Positions 48,861-57,076 of a stretch of DNA of 64,000 bases are shown piece by piece (the stretch's first letter is position 1; each line of letters opens with the position of its first letter). The DNA is from PALSA-612 sp964595575 (GTDB lineage Bacteria > Actinomycetota > Thermoleophilia > Gaiellales > Gaiellaceae): positions 1 to 64,000 of the forward strand of contig CAZQRA010000002.1 in the NCBI GenBank assembly GCA_964595575.1, given 5' to 3'. The position numbers and the translations under genes were made by a program. The notes under the pieces were generated by a model, which saw nothing but the letters and a program-made list of their open reading frames with translations, was not told the origin of the DNA and made no database searches.

Positions 48861-49802
48861 GCCCTCAGAGTAGCGCTCCCGCTCCCGGGCGGAACCGGCT
48901 GCCGGGGTCGCCCCTCGTCCGGCGAGACGGCAGGTGACGATGGCCGCCACCGACAGGAGGACAATCCCTCCTCCCCCTGCCAGCCGCCACCCCAGCGGCT
49001 CCTCCAGGAACACCGTCCCCAGCAGGACGGCCACCAGCGGGTTGACGTAGGCGTACGTGCCCACGAGGGCCGTGGGGGCTGTCCGCAGGAGCCAGCCGTA
49101 GGCAGTGAACCCGAGGACCGACCCGAAGAGGACGAGGTAGGCAAAGCCCCCCAGGGAAGCCCCGGAAACAGCTTCGACGGCGCCCGCCTCGCCCAGCCCC
49201 AGCCCGACCACCGCCAGGAGAAGCCCTGCTGCCAGCATCTGCATGGAGGCGCCCAGAAGGGGCCCGGGAGAGGGAGCCTGCCGCGCGTAGAGGGAGCCGA
49301 GCGCCCACGCCATCGCTCCCCCGAGCAGCGCGCCCTCGCCCGCCACGTCGGACCCACCTCCTGGCGCGACCAGCACCGCTACCCCGCCCAGGCCGACCAC
49401 GAGTCCGGCGCCGGCCACGGCACCTAGCCGCTCCCCGTACAGGAGACGGTCGAAGAGCGCCAGCCACAGCGGCACCGAGGCGATGATGAGCGCCGCAGTT
49501 CCCGTCTCCACGCCGCGATCCTCGGCCCAGGCCACCGCCCCGTTGCCGCCCCCAAGGAGCGCGGCCGCCACGACGAAGGCCGCCCGCCACTCGCCCAGGC
49601 TCGGCAGCCGTCGCGGTCGCTGGGCCCGGGCGAGCGACCAGGCGAAGAGAAGCGCGCCGGCGAGCAGGAAGCGCGCCGCCAGCATGAGGAACGGCGGCAA
49701 CGTGCGGACGGCGAGCTCGATGCCGAGGTAGGTCGAGCCCCACACCACGTAGACGACGGCCAAGGCCGCCCACATCCCTGCCTGGCTCTCCCCCCGCTTC
49801 AT
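48351..49802 (-). CDS. EamA/DMT transporter fused in frame to DUF177
   Basis: One uninterrupted frame of 483 residues from ATG 49802. Residues 1 to about 295 form ten membrane helices of the EamA drug/metabolite transporter family, with the internal duplication (VVYVVWGSTYLGIELAVRTL; LVGTYAYVNPLVAVLLGTVF). A linker of about 20 charged residues (AGSARERERYSEG) leads without stop into DUF177 (YceD). Both ends of EamA proteins are cytoplasmic, so the fusion is topologically possible. The alternative is that the transporter's stop was lost and DUF177 is also made from its own ATG at 48858-48860. It is divergent from a LysR regulator that probably controls it. Confidence 0.75.
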   Translation of the reverse strand: MKRGESQAGMWAALAVVYVVWGSTYLGIELAVRTLPPFLMLAARFLLAGALLFAWSLARAQRPRRLPSLGEWRAAFVVAAALLGGGNGAVAWAEDRGVETGTAALIIASVPLWLALFDRLLYGERLGAVAGAGLVVGLGGVAVLVAPGGGSDVAGEGALLGGAMAWALGSLYARQAPSPGPLLGASMQMLAAGLLLAVVGLGLGEAGAVEAVSGASLGGFAYLVLFGSVLGFTAYGWLLRTAPTALVGTYAYVNPLVAVLLGTVFLEEPLGWRLAGGGGIVLLSVAAIVTCRLAGRGATPAAGSARERERYSEGMTYLDLRAIRLRSGEELRDERDVEIAPIELGGQRYVAVPERVRAALTVTKATTGTVFELRFHARLHGPCYRCLDDAVVEQTLALREYQDESPRAAEELTSPYIVERRLDLSAWARDSLVLALPQKILCRPSCAGLCATCGENLNRRPHRHEEPAADGPWAALAELRDRL

Positions 49803-49844
49803 CGGCCCCAGCCCATGGCCTCTACTGTGCCCGTCGAGATCGAT

Positions 49845-49861
49845 TAGCACAAGTCGTGTTA
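49845..49861. promoter_or_regulatory. LysR-type operator between divergent genes
   Basis: The imperfect dyad TAGCAC-AAGTC-GTGTTA (T-N11-A core) lies in the 74 bp spacer between the EamA gene and the LysR gene, close to the regulator start. Its position and symmetry fit a LysR-type binding site controlling both genes. Confidence 0.5.
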
Positions 49862-49876
49862 GGATTGGAGTCGATC

Positions 49877-50812
49877 ATGAAACCTGATGGTCTTCTCGGC
49901 CTCGAGCTCCGTCACCTGGCCGCGCTCCAAGCCGTCGCTGAGGAGGGCTCCTTCGGCCGAGCGGCTCGGCGGCTCGCCTACACGCAGTCGGCGGTGAGCC
50001 AGCAGATCGCCGCCCTGGAGCGGATTGTCGGCCAGCGCCTGGTCGAGCGGCCCGGTGGACCGCGCCCGGTCTCGCTCACCGAGGCCGGCCGTCTGCTCCT
50101 CGGCCACGCCCAGGGGATCACCGCCCGCCTCAAGGCGGCCGAGGCGGACCTGGCGGCCCTGCAGGCAGGCGACGCGGGGGTACTCCGCGTCGGCACCTAC
50201 CAGAGCGTGGGCGCCCGCCTCCTGCCCCCCCTCCTCCGTGCGTTCAGCCAGGAGCGGCCCCAGGTCACGGTGCTCCTGTCCGAGCGCTCCGACGACGGGG
50301 AGCTCTTGGCCCTCCTCGAGCGGGGCGAGATCGACCTCAGCTTCGTCGTCTTGCCCCTGGAGCCGGGCCCCTTCGAGGCGATCGAGCTCTTGCGCGACCC
50401 CTACGTCCTCCTCGTTCCTGCCGACTCCCCGCTCGCCTCCCGCCCCCGGCCCCCTTCCCTGCGCGACATCCTCGATCTTCCCCTGATCAGCTTCCGCTCC
50501 TGCCGCACGACGCAGCGGGTGGAGGAGCGCTTGCGCCTCTTCGGCCGGGAGCCGCGGGTCGTCTTCCGATCCGATGACAACGGCACCGTGCAGGGGATGG
50601 TGGGGGCCGGCATGGGAGTCGCCCTCGTGCCTCGCCTCACCGTGGAGGAGCGGGACCGCTCGGTGCGGGCGATCGAGCTCCGCGACCGGTTGCCGCCCCG
50701 TCTCGTCGCCCTGGCCTGGCACCGCCACCGACGCCTCACCCCCGCGGCACAGGCGTTCGTGGACAGGGCACGATCCCTGTGCGCCTCCTGGGAGCGGGCG
50801 CAGGCTGCCTGA
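49877..50812 (+). CDS. LysR-type transcriptional regulator
   Basis: 311 residues from ATG 49877, which has a GGAG ribosome site; the GTG at 49856 lies inside the operator dyad. The winged helix is RHLAALQAVAEEGSFGRAAR, LAYTQSAVSQQIAALERIVG and RPVSLTEAGRLLLGHAQG. The effector domain follows (LRVGTYQSVGARLLPPLLRA, IDLSFVVLPLEPGPFEAIEL, GVALVPRLTVEERD). It is divergent from the EamA transporter, the common arrangement for LysR-controlled exporters. The effector is unknown. Confidence 0.93.
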   Translation: MKPDGLLGLELRHLAALQAVAEEGSFGRAARRLAYTQSAVSQQIAALERIVGQRLVERPGGPRPVSLTEAGRLLLGHAQGITARLKAAEADLAALQAGDAGVLRVGTYQSVGARLLPPLLRAFSQERPQVTVLLSERSDDGELLALLERGEIDLSFVVLPLEPGPFEAIELLRDPYVLLVPADSPLASRPRPPSLRDILDLPLISFRSCRTTQRVEERLRLFGREPRVVFRSDDNGTVQGMVGAGMGVALVPRLTVEERDRSVRAIELRDRLPPRLVALAWHRHRRLTPAAQAFVDRARSLCASWERAQAA

Positions 50813-50875
50813 GCGGGAAATGCGGGGGAAAGCGCGAACGTTTACGTCGACAAGAACGACCAGGGGCGAGAGACG

Positions 50876-51121
50876 ATGAGGACCCGGCTGAACGAGATCA
50901 GAGCACAGATCGAGCAGCTGACCGAGCGGCGGGCCGAGATCCTGCGCGCGCTGGGCGAGCGGCACGATCGGGCGCTCGCTGCCGAGCGAGCGCAGATCGA
51001 GGAGCGCATCGGTCGTCTGTGGGAGGAGTATCGGATCGAGCGCGCCCGCGTCCGCTTCGGCGAGCGGGAGGCGATCATCGCTCGGGCCCGACACGAGGAG
51101 CGCCTGGAGCGGGCGGCCTAG
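50876..51121 (+). CDS. Small all-helical charged protein
   Basis: 81 residues from ATG 50876, almost entirely Arg/Glu/Leu/Ala heptads (RLNEIRAQIEQLTERRAEIL, ALAAERAQIEERIGRLWEEY). It should form one long coiled coil. No membrane segment, Cys or known motif. It lies between the LysR gene and tRNA-Ala, on the same strand as both. I do not recognise a family. Confidence 0.6.
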   Translation: MRTRLNEIRAQIEQLTERRAEILRALGERHDRALAAERAQIEERIGRLWEEYRIERARVRFGEREAIIARARHEERLERAA

Positions 51122-51163
51122 CTCGCCCGCGGCGGGAGCCCGCCTCGCTACGATGGCCTGCGC

Positions 51164-51236
51164 GGGGCGTTAGCTCAGCTGGGAGAGCGCCGGCTTTGCA
51201 AGCCGGAGGTCGCCGGTTCGATCCCGGCACGCTCCA
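51164..51236 (+). tRNA. tRNA-Ala (TGC)
   Basis: 73 nt cloverleaf. The anticodon TGC lies in loop CTTTGCAA with stem CCGG/CCGG. The acceptor stem GGGGCGT/ACGCTCC contains the G3:U70 pair that marks alanine tRNAs. CCA is not encoded (CTG follows A73). Confidence 0.96.
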
Positions 51237-51543
51237 CTGACCAGGCCTCGGTCAGGGCCTACCAGCCGCGCTCCTCGCCCGCCAGGGTCTGGTAGCCGGC
51301 GAGGAGACGCCGCACGCGGGCAGCGTCTGCCGAGGCCGTCCCTCCCCGGCGCTCGAGAGCGGCGGCGGCGCGGACGAGCCGCTCCCTCAGGGTCAGGGTC
51401 TCCCTCCCCTCGGGAGGGGCGGTGGCGAGGAGACGACGTGGTGTCCGAGCCGTCACTCCTCACCACATCGCAGGAGAGGCTCGCCTTCCCCTCCCCCATT
51501 CGGTGGAGAGAAGGCGCCGAGAGCCCTCCACTTTGCTTCCGCC
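51237..51543. other. Intergenic region with imperfect hairpins, no supported gene
   Basis: Right after tRNA-Ala, CTGACC/GGTCAG forms a 6 bp hairpin that may end the tRNA transcript. Further on lie a hairpin CCCTCCC-CTC-GGGAGGG (51402-51418) and a weaker one around 51488-51518 (CCTTCCCCTCC with GGAGAGAAGG). The GGGTCAGGGT/CTCCC pattern resembles short dispersed palindromic repeats of GC-rich genomes. A 65-residue minus frame (51259-51456) runs through the hairpins and is not convincing. Confidence 0.4.
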
Positions 51544-51999
51544 TTACAGAGCCCGGGAGGTAGCCGACCGGGCGGCCTCGATCACGGCCTCCACCACCGC
51601 CTCGACCGGCAGAGCGGGGTCGACGACCGTCGACCCCTCGACCAGCTCCACCCACCGCGACACGTCCTCGGCGGGGGCGCGCACGACGACGGTTAGACGG
51701 GGATGGCGCGCCTTGAGGGCCGCCAGCTCCTCCCGGCTCTCCCGGCGCTCCAGGCCCAGCCCCCACACCACCACGTCCGCTCCCTCGACGAGCGGGCACT
51801 CGCCGTGCTCGACCAGGGGACAGCGGGTAGCGCTCCCTCCCGCCCGGGGGCCCGGGCAGACGGCGACGGCGAAGCCGGCGTGGCGCAGGCTCTCGAGGAG
51901 AGGCGACCCCGGCTCCGTGTCGGCGTCCTCGACCAAGACCCGGGGACGCTCGGGCCAGGCCCAAGGGTGGATCCCCCCTGCGCGCGCGCCGATCGTCAT
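51544..51999 (-). CDS. Conserved hypothetical protein, receiver-like fold
   Basis: About 151 residues from ATG 51999 (ATG 52041 would add 14). RPRVLVEDADTEPGSPLLES and HAGFAVAVCPGP look like the first strands of a CheY-like alpha/beta fold, then two Cys-Pro segments (TRCPLVEHGECPLVEGADVV) and RLTVVVRAPAEDVSRW. The phospho-acceptor Asp pattern of true receivers is not evident. I know no function; a nucleotide- or ligand-binding flavodoxin-like fold is possible. Confidence 0.6.
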   Translation of the reverse strand: MTIGARAGGIHPWAWPERPRVLVEDADTEPGSPLLESLRHAGFAVAVCPGPRAGGSATRCPLVEHGECPLVEGADVVVWGLGLERRESREELAALKARHPRLTVVVRAPAEDVSRWVELVEGSTVVDPALPVEAVVEAVIEAARSATSRAL

Positions 52000-52077
52000 C
52001 GAGGCCACTGTGCAGCGTGCCTGCCGGTCCTGCCTGGTCAAGATCGATCACGCCGCCCGAACGAGGGCGGGATTCCC

Positions 52078-52710
52078 ATGTCAGCACAGGAACGCGCCCG
52101 CAGGGGCGGCGACATCGTGCCATCCTTGCATCGATCCCTCCCCAGGGCCAGACCCGTACCATGGGCGGCCGTGCCGCGGCCTTCGGTCCTGCTGGCGGCG
52201 GTCGCCGCCCTCTTCCTCGGCGGATGGGTCGCCGCCACCATCCTCCTCCTCTTCCTTCCTGCCGAGGCAGTCCCTCCTCACGCCGACGCGGTGGTCGTCC
52301 TATCCGGGAGCAAGCGCCGGCTGGACAGGGGGCTCGAGCTGGTGCAGGGCGGAGTGGCGCCCGTGCTCGTCGTCTCGGCCGGGTTCGATCCTCGCCAGCC
52401 CAGGGCCCGTCGCCTGTGTCTCGCCGGCCGGGGGCGGGGGTTCCGCGTGCTCTGCTTCTGGCCGCGCCCTGACTCGACCCGAGGCGAAGCCCGCGGGGTG
52501 GAGCGGCTGGCCCGGCGCTACGGCTGGAGATCCATCGTCCTCGTGACCTCCCGCTTCCACGTGACCCGCGCCCGCATGCTGTTCCGTCGCTGCCTCGACG
52601 CCCGGGTGGACGCGGTGGGCGTCTCCTACCCTTGGACGAGCACTCCCATGGCCGTCGTGGGGGAGTGGGCGAAGCTCCTCTACGCCCTCGTCCTCGCCCG
52701 CTCGTGCTAG
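52078..52710 (+). CDS. YdcF/SanA-like DUF218 membrane protein
   Basis: 210 residues from ATG 52078 (GTG 52171 just before the membrane helix is an alternative). One N-terminal helix (LLAAVAALFLGGWVAATILL) precedes the DUF218 domain: HADAVVVLSGSKRRLDRGLE, GVAPVLVVSAGFDP, TRGEARGVERLARRYGWRSI and LVTSRFHVTRARMLFRRCLD. DUF218 proteins such as SanA, ElyC and YdcF take part in envelope integrity, but their chemistry is unclear. It is divergent from the receiver-like gene. Confidence 0.8.
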   Translation: MSAQERARRGGDIVPSLHRSLPRARPVPWAAVPRPSVLLAAVAALFLGGWVAATILLLFLPAEAVPPHADAVVVLSGSKRRLDRGLELVQGGVAPVLVVSAGFDPRQPRARRLCLAGRGRGFRVLCFWPRPDSTRGEARGVERLARRYGWRSIVLVTSRFHVTRARMLFRRCLDARVDAVGVSYPWTSTPMAVVGEWAKLLYALVLARSC

Positions 52711-52741
52711 CAGCGCGGTGCCTCCGGCCCGCCGCCCCCGG

Positions 52742-52957
52742 TCACAGCAGGATGCGCACGGCCGTGGCGTGGGGACAGCCGCGGGCGACGAGCTCGATGG
52801 CCCAGTGGAGGTCGACGTCGCGACGCAGGGCCAGCGCTACCGCCGCCTCCTCGTCGTAGCCGGCGCGCTCGAGCGCGTCCACCCGCCAGAGGAGGACGCG
52901 CTCGTCCTCGCTCAACGCGAGCTCCTGCTCGACAACCTCGACCCGCACGGACTCCAC
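52742..52957 (-). CDS. Small conserved hypothetical protein
   Basis: 71 residues from GTG 52957. Acidic N-terminal half (VEVVEQELALSEDERVLLWR), then DALERAGYDEEAAVALALRRDVDLHWAIELVARGC split by small residues, ending ATAVRIL. The pattern RAGY-x(9)-LA-x-R-x-DVDLH-x-A recurs in actinobacterial small proteins as I recall. No known function. Confidence 0.6.
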   Translation of the reverse strand: MESVRVEVVEQELALSEDERVLLWRVDALERAGYDEEAAVALALRRDVDLHWAIELVARGCPHATAVRILL

Positions 52958-53040
52958 GCGGCGAGTATCGGCAGGAAGGCCCTCTCCTTTGAGAGGGCGA
53001 GCTCTGCGACAGGGCTCCGGCAGGAGCGGGTCGCCGGGCC

Positions 53041-53325
53041 TCAGTCGCCCCAGTCGAAGTCGCGGGGCCGAGCCCAAAGGCCGCTGTCCTCGTCGATGCG
53101 CTCCTGGCCCGGCCAGGCCGCGGGGGCGATCCCGGGCTGCTCGCCGTCCATCGTCTCCTCGATGCGGGCCTGCTCCTCGGTCTTGAACAGCGGGTGGTTC
53201 TCGAACGGGTCGCCGTTCAGGTAGCGCTCGAGAGGCAGGGTGTCCTCGAGCTGGGCGTTCCGGCGCTTGAGCGCCAGGTGCTCCTCAATGACCTTGGAGA
53301 AGATCGACGGAGTGTCCACCGGCAT
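53041..53325 (-). CDS. Conserved hypothetical protein
   Basis: 94 residues from ATG 53325, which has a CAGGAGG ribosome site. The N-terminus is a short helix with a coiled-coil look (FSKVIEEHLALKRRNAQLED), followed by an acidic, Trp/Pro-containing, probably unfolded tail (YLNGDPFENHPLFKTEEQAR, LWARPRDFDWGD). Intracellular. No family recognised. Confidence 0.65.
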   Translation of the reverse strand: MPVDTPSIFSKVIEEHLALKRRNAQLEDTLPLERYLNGDPFENHPLFKTEEQARIEETMDGEQPGIAPAAWPGQERIDEDSGLWARPRDFDWGD

Positions 53326-53450
53326 CCGTACCTCCTGCTCAGTTTGGGGCGGGCAGATTGTAACGGATTTGTGAGGGAGGGTCAGGGAGGCCGAGGTCAG
53401 GGAGGCCGCAGGAACTTGCCACGAGATCGCGCGCCGGGGAGAATGGAAGC

Positions 53451-53603
53451 GTGGCTTGGCGAGCGCTGCGAGGAGCGGTGAAGGCCTGGAGGCTGTGGCG
53501 ACGATTGCCCGCCCACCGTCGCCGGCAGCTGCTCGAGCAGGCGCGCCGGCAGGTCCCTCGGGCGCTCTCGCTCGCCCGCGGCAAGGCTCGGCGTCTCCGC
53601 TAG
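53451..53603 (+). CDS. Possible 50-residue basic protein
   Basis: GTG 53451 to TAG 53603, with GGAG about 10 nt upstream. The product is very basic and helical (WRALRGAVKAWRLWRRLPA, HRRRQLLEQARRQVPRALSL). Similar Trp/Arg-rich small proteins occur in related actinobacteria as far as I recall. It occupies the space between two minus-strand genes and is convergent with sucA, ending 22 bp before the sucA stop. Confidence 0.45.
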   Translation: MAWRALRGAVKAWRLWRRLPAHRRRQLLEQARRQVPRALSLARGKARRLR

Positions 53604-53625
53604 CGGCGAGCCGCCCGCTCAGGGG

Positions 53626-56442
53626 CTACGGGCGCGCAGAGGCACCAAGGGCCTCCCGCACGATCCGGTCCTGCTCGATGGCGTGGGCGGTGGGGTAGCC
53701 CTCGCTCGGGCTCGCCCGCCAGGGCCGGCCCACGTAGCGGAGGGGGACGCCCGGCGGCAGGGCGTCCTCCAGGCGGTGGCGGATCGAGCGGTATGCCCCC
53801 ATGTTGAGCGGCTCCTCCTGCGCCCAGACCAGCTCCTCCAGGTAGGGGAAGGACGCGACGAGGTCGGCGAAGGGGCGGGCCGGGAACGGGTACAGCTGCT
53901 CGAGCCTAGCCACCGCCACCGTCTGGGCGCTAGCACGGGCCTCGTGGCCGACGATGTCGTAGTAGACCTTCCCCGAGCAGACGACGAGCCGCCGCACCCG
54001 CTCGGGGTCGACCTCCCGGTCGGGAATGACCGGCTGGAAGGCCCCTTCCGCGAGGTCGGCCAGCGTGCACGAGGCCTCGCGCAGGCGGAGGAGGCCCTTG
54101 GGGGTCATGACGACGAGCGGCCGCGCCCTGGGGTCGAGCGCCTGCCGGCGCAGGAGGTGGAAGTACTGGGCGGAGGTGGTGGGGTTGGCAACGCGGATGT
54201 TCTCCTGGGCCGCGCTCTGGAGGAAGCGCTCCAAGCGGGCGCTGGAGTGCTCGGGCCCGCTTCCCTCGTAGCCGTGGGGCAGAAGCAGCGTGAGGCGAGA
54301 GGTCTGCCCCCACTTGGAGTAGCCGGAGACGAGGAACTGGTCGATCACCACCTGGGCCCCGTTCACGAAGTCGCCGAACTGGGCCTCCCAGAGCACGAGG
54401 GCCTCGGGGGCGGCCACCGCGTAGCCGTACTCGAAGCCGAGGGTGGCGTACTCGGACAGGGGCGAGTTGTGTACCTGGCAGGAGGCGGTGGCCTGAGGCA
54501 AGTGCTGGATGGGGGCGTAGCGCTCCCCCGTCTCCACGTCGTGGAAGACGAGGTGGCGTTGGCCGAAGGTGCCCCTCTCGGTGTCCTGCCCGGTGAGCCT
54601 GACGGGGATACCCTCCGTCACGAGGGCGGCCAGCGCTAGGGCCTCGGCGTGCCCCCAGTCGATACCCCCCTCGTCCAAGGAGCGGAGTCGGCGCTCGAGG
54701 AGTCCGGCCAGCTTGGGGTGGAGGGCGAACCCCTCGGGAACGGTCGCCAGCGCCCGGGCCAGCTCGCGCAGGCGCGGCTCGGCCACGGCCGTCGCCACCT
54801 GGGCCGGCCGCGCCTCGAGCCCGGCGGGCGAAGGGGAGGGCTCCCCGTGGGCGAGGGAGCCCCGCAGCCGCTCGTGGGCTCGGCGGAGATCGGCCAGCGC
54901 TCGCTCGACCATGAGCTCGGCCTCGTGGGCCTCGATCACCCCCTCCGCCACCAGCTGCGCGGCCAGACGCTGTCGCACGGTGGGGTGCTCGGCGATGCGC
55001 TTGGCCATCAGGGGCTGGGTGAAGGAAGGGTCGTCCTGCTCGTTATGGCCGAACCGGCGGTAGCCCACGAGGTCGACCACCACGTCGCGGCCGAACCGCT
55101 GCCGGTAGGCGAGAGCCAGACGAACGGCGGCCAGCGCTGCCTCCGGGTCGTCGGCGTTGACGTGGATGATGGGGGCGTCGAACCCCTTGGCCAGGTCGCT
55201 GGAGTAGCGGGTGGAGCGGCCCTCCGCGGGGTCGGTGGTGAAGCCGACCTGGTTGTTGGCGATGACGTGGAGGGTACCTCCGGTCGTGTAGCCGGCGAGG
55301 CCCGCGAGATTGAGCGTCTCTGCCACCACTCCTTGCCCCGCGAAGGAGGCGTCCCCGTGGATGAGGATGGGCAGGGCCACCGAGGGGTCGTGGCGGCCGG
55401 CACCTGCCGATCGGTCGGTCTGCTCGGCCCGCGTCCAGCCCTCCACGACTGGATCGACGGCCTCGAGGTGGCTGGGGTTGGGAACGAGGGTGACGGCGAT
55501 GTCGCCGGCGGAGGTGGAGCGGACGCCCCTGGCGCCCAGGTGGTACTTGACGTCCCCGGTGCCGCCCTCGGGGTCGGCCACGACGGCGGCGATCGTCCGC
55601 TCGCCCTCGAACTCGCGCAGGATCGTCTCGTAGGGTTGGCCTACCGTGTGGGCGAGCACGTTCAGGCGGCCGCGGTGGGCCATCCCCACGATGGCCTCGT
55701 GGGCGCCTGCCTGGGCCGCCAGCTCGAGGGCGTGGTCGAGCATGGGCACGAGCACGTCCAAGCCCTCGATGGAGAACTGCTTCTGGCCCACGAAGGTACG
55801 GCGGAGGTACTGCTCGAAGGCCTCCACCCGCGACAGCCGCTCGAGGAGGCGGCGCTTGTCGTCCCGGGACAGGGGCGTTCGGAAGCGGCCGGACTCAATC
55901 GCCTGGCGCAGCCACATGCGCTCCTCGTGGTCGGAGATGTGCTCGATCTCGTAGGCCACGGTGCCGCAGTAGGTCGCCTGCACGTGGGGAAGGGCCTCGG
56001 CCAGCGTCTCTCCGGGGACGTGGAGGCCGAGGAGGGAGGCAGGAATGCGGGCCTGGAGCTCTGGGGTGAGGGGCGGGCGGAGGCGCTCGGGATCGAGGGA
56101 AGGATCGCCCACCGGCTTGGAGCCGAGAGGGTCGAGGCGGGCGGCCAGGTGGCCGTGGGTACGGTAGGCGTTGACGAGGGCGGTGGCAGCGCCCACGGCA
56201 GCCACCAGGTCGGTATCGATCGCAGGCGCGGGCGGCGGGGGAGCAGGGACAGGCTCTCGACCGTCGCCTTCCCTCCCGGCCGTCTCCAGGAGCCGGCGGA
56301 GGCCGGGCAGCCGGTCGACGACCTCGCTCCCGCCTCTCTCGAAGAGGGCCCGCCACTCCTCCGGCACCGCTTCCGGGTTGTCGAGGTAGGCCTCGAGCAG
56401 GTCGGAGGCGTAGCCTGCGTTGAGCCCATCCACCTCTCTCAC
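53626..56442 (-). CDS. sucA: 2-oxoglutarate dehydrogenase E1 component
   Basis: 938 residues from GTG 56442 (GTG 56433 is also possible). Thiamine-diphosphate-dependent decarboxylation of 2-oxoglutarate in the TCA cycle. NAGYASDLLEAYLDNPEAVP is the usual peripheral-subunit start; IVGMAHRGRLNVLAHTVGQP, LPILIHGDASFAGQGVVAET, FGHNEQDDPSFTQPLMA and LLLPHGYEGSGPEHSSARLE are core blocks. It has the plain E1 length, unlike the mycobacterial-type fusion carrying an acyltransferase domain, so separate E2 (sucB) and E3 genes must lie elsewhere. Confidence 0.95.
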   Translation of the reverse strand: MREVDGLNAGYASDLLEAYLDNPEAVPEEWRALFERGGSEVVDRLPGLRRLLETAGREGDGREPVPAPPPPAPAIDTDLVAAVGAATALVNAYRTHGHLAARLDPLGSKPVGDPSLDPERLRPPLTPELQARIPASLLGLHVPGETLAEALPHVQATYCGTVAYEIEHISDHEERMWLRQAIESGRFRTPLSRDDKRRLLERLSRVEAFEQYLRRTFVGQKQFSIEGLDVLVPMLDHALELAAQAGAHEAIVGMAHRGRLNVLAHTVGQPYETILREFEGERTIAAVVADPEGGTGDVKYHLGARGVRSTSAGDIAVTLVPNPSHLEAVDPVVEGWTRAEQTDRSAGAGRHDPSVALPILIHGDASFAGQGVVAETLNLAGLAGYTTGGTLHVIANNQVGFTTDPAEGRSTRYSSDLAKGFDAPIIHVNADDPEAALAAVRLALAYRQRFGRDVVVDLVGYRRFGHNEQDDPSFTQPLMAKRIAEHPTVRQRLAAQLVAEGVIEAHEAELMVERALADLRRAHERLRGSLAHGEPSPSPAGLEARPAQVATAVAEPRLRELARALATVPEGFALHPKLAGLLERRLRSLDEGGIDWGHAEALALAALVTEGIPVRLTGQDTERGTFGQRHLVFHDVETGERYAPIQHLPQATASCQVHNSPLSEYATLGFEYGYAVAAPEALVLWEAQFGDFVNGAQVVIDQFLVSGYSKWGQTSRLTLLLPHGYEGSGPEHSSARLERFLQSAAQENIRVANPTTSAQYFHLLRRQALDPRARPLVVMTPKGLLRLREASCTLADLAEGAFQPVIPDREVDPERVRRLVVCSGKVYYDIVGHEARASAQTVAVARLEQLYPFPARPFADLVASFPYLEELVWAQEEPLNMGAYRSIRHRLEDALPPGVPLRYVGRPWRASPSEGYPTAHAIEQDRIVREALGASARP

Positions 56443-56488
56443 GCCCGCCCCCTGTTGTAGCAGGGAGCCAGACCCCCGCTGCGGGCCC

Positions 56489-56746
56489 CTACCAGAGCGG
56501 GTTGTCGGTGACGACGGCAAGAGCCGTGCCGGCCACGAAACAGAGAGACGAGACGGCCAAAGCCACAGCGGCGAGCCGCCGGTAGCGCTCGCTCATCCCC
56601 GCGGCCACCAGGGAGAGGAGGATCGCGGCCACCGCCACCGGCACCGGGCGGTAAGCGAGGGCTACCAGCCCGAAGAAGAGGGCGGCCGAGGCGAACAGGC
56701 CGGCCAGGGTGTCGACGGTCTCGCGACCGGGGCGGCGACCGTCCAT
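56489..56746 (-). CDS. Small membrane protein, three helices
   Basis: About 85 residues from ATG 56746 (GTG 56767 would add seven). A polar start (DGRRPGRETVDT) and three hydrophobic helices: LAGLFASAALFFGLVALAY, VAVAAILLSLVAAGM and LAAVALAVSSLCFVAGTALA, joined by a basic loop (SERYRRL). No recognised family. It lies between sucA and another small membrane protein, all on the same strand. Confidence 0.65.
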   Translation of the reverse strand: MDGRRPGRETVDTLAGLFASAALFFGLVALAYRPVPVAVAAILLSLVAAGMSERYRRLAAVALAVSSLCFVAGTALAVVTDNPLW

Positions 56747-56757
56747 GCTCGTCGCGA

Positions 56758-57030
56758 TCACCGGCACACCCTACCGCGCGCGGGCGCCGGCGGGCGCCGA
56801 TCGTAGCCCCGAGGCGGGGCTCCGTGCGGTCCCCGACGAGGCGGCCGTCGGCGGCACAGGAAGAGCCAGGCGGGTCGAGGGTCGGGGTCGAGGGGAGCGA
56901 GCGCCAGCGCGCCCTCCGGCTCGCCGGGATGGGGCCGTGCCCGGATCGCCCACCAGAGAACCCAGCACAGGTAGACGAGCGGGATCTTCAGGACCGCCAG
57001 GAAGAAGACCGCCTCCCAGACCACTGCCAC
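56758..57030 (-). CDS. Small membrane protein with Pro/Arg-rich tail
   Basis: 90 residues from GTG 57030. One N-terminal membrane segment (VFFLAVLKIPLVYLCWVLWW) and a long cytoplasmic, Pro/Arg-rich tail (RARPHPGEPEGALALAPLDP, CRRRPPRRGPHGAPPRGYDR). Disordered tail, no motif of known function. It overlaps the longer form of the preceding membrane protein by about 10 bp. I recall the same layout in related actinobacteria. Confidence 0.6.
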   Translation of the reverse strand: MAVVWEAVFFLAVLKIPLVYLCWVLWWAIRARPHPGEPEGALALAPLDPDPRPAWLFLCRRRPPRRGPHGAPPRGYDRRPPAPARGRVCR

Positions 57031-57076
57031 AGTGTACGGCCTGCAGCAGCCCGTGGGAAGGGGCGCAGGAGCGCGC

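Noticed and set aside
51164..51236. tRNA-Ala 3' end as an integration attachment site
   Set aside because: No integrase gene and no duplicate of the tRNA 3' end were seen nearby.
51259..51456. 65-residue minus-strand frame after tRNA-Ala
   Set aside because: It reads through palindromic hairpins and its ribosome site overlaps the start; more likely a repeat-like element.
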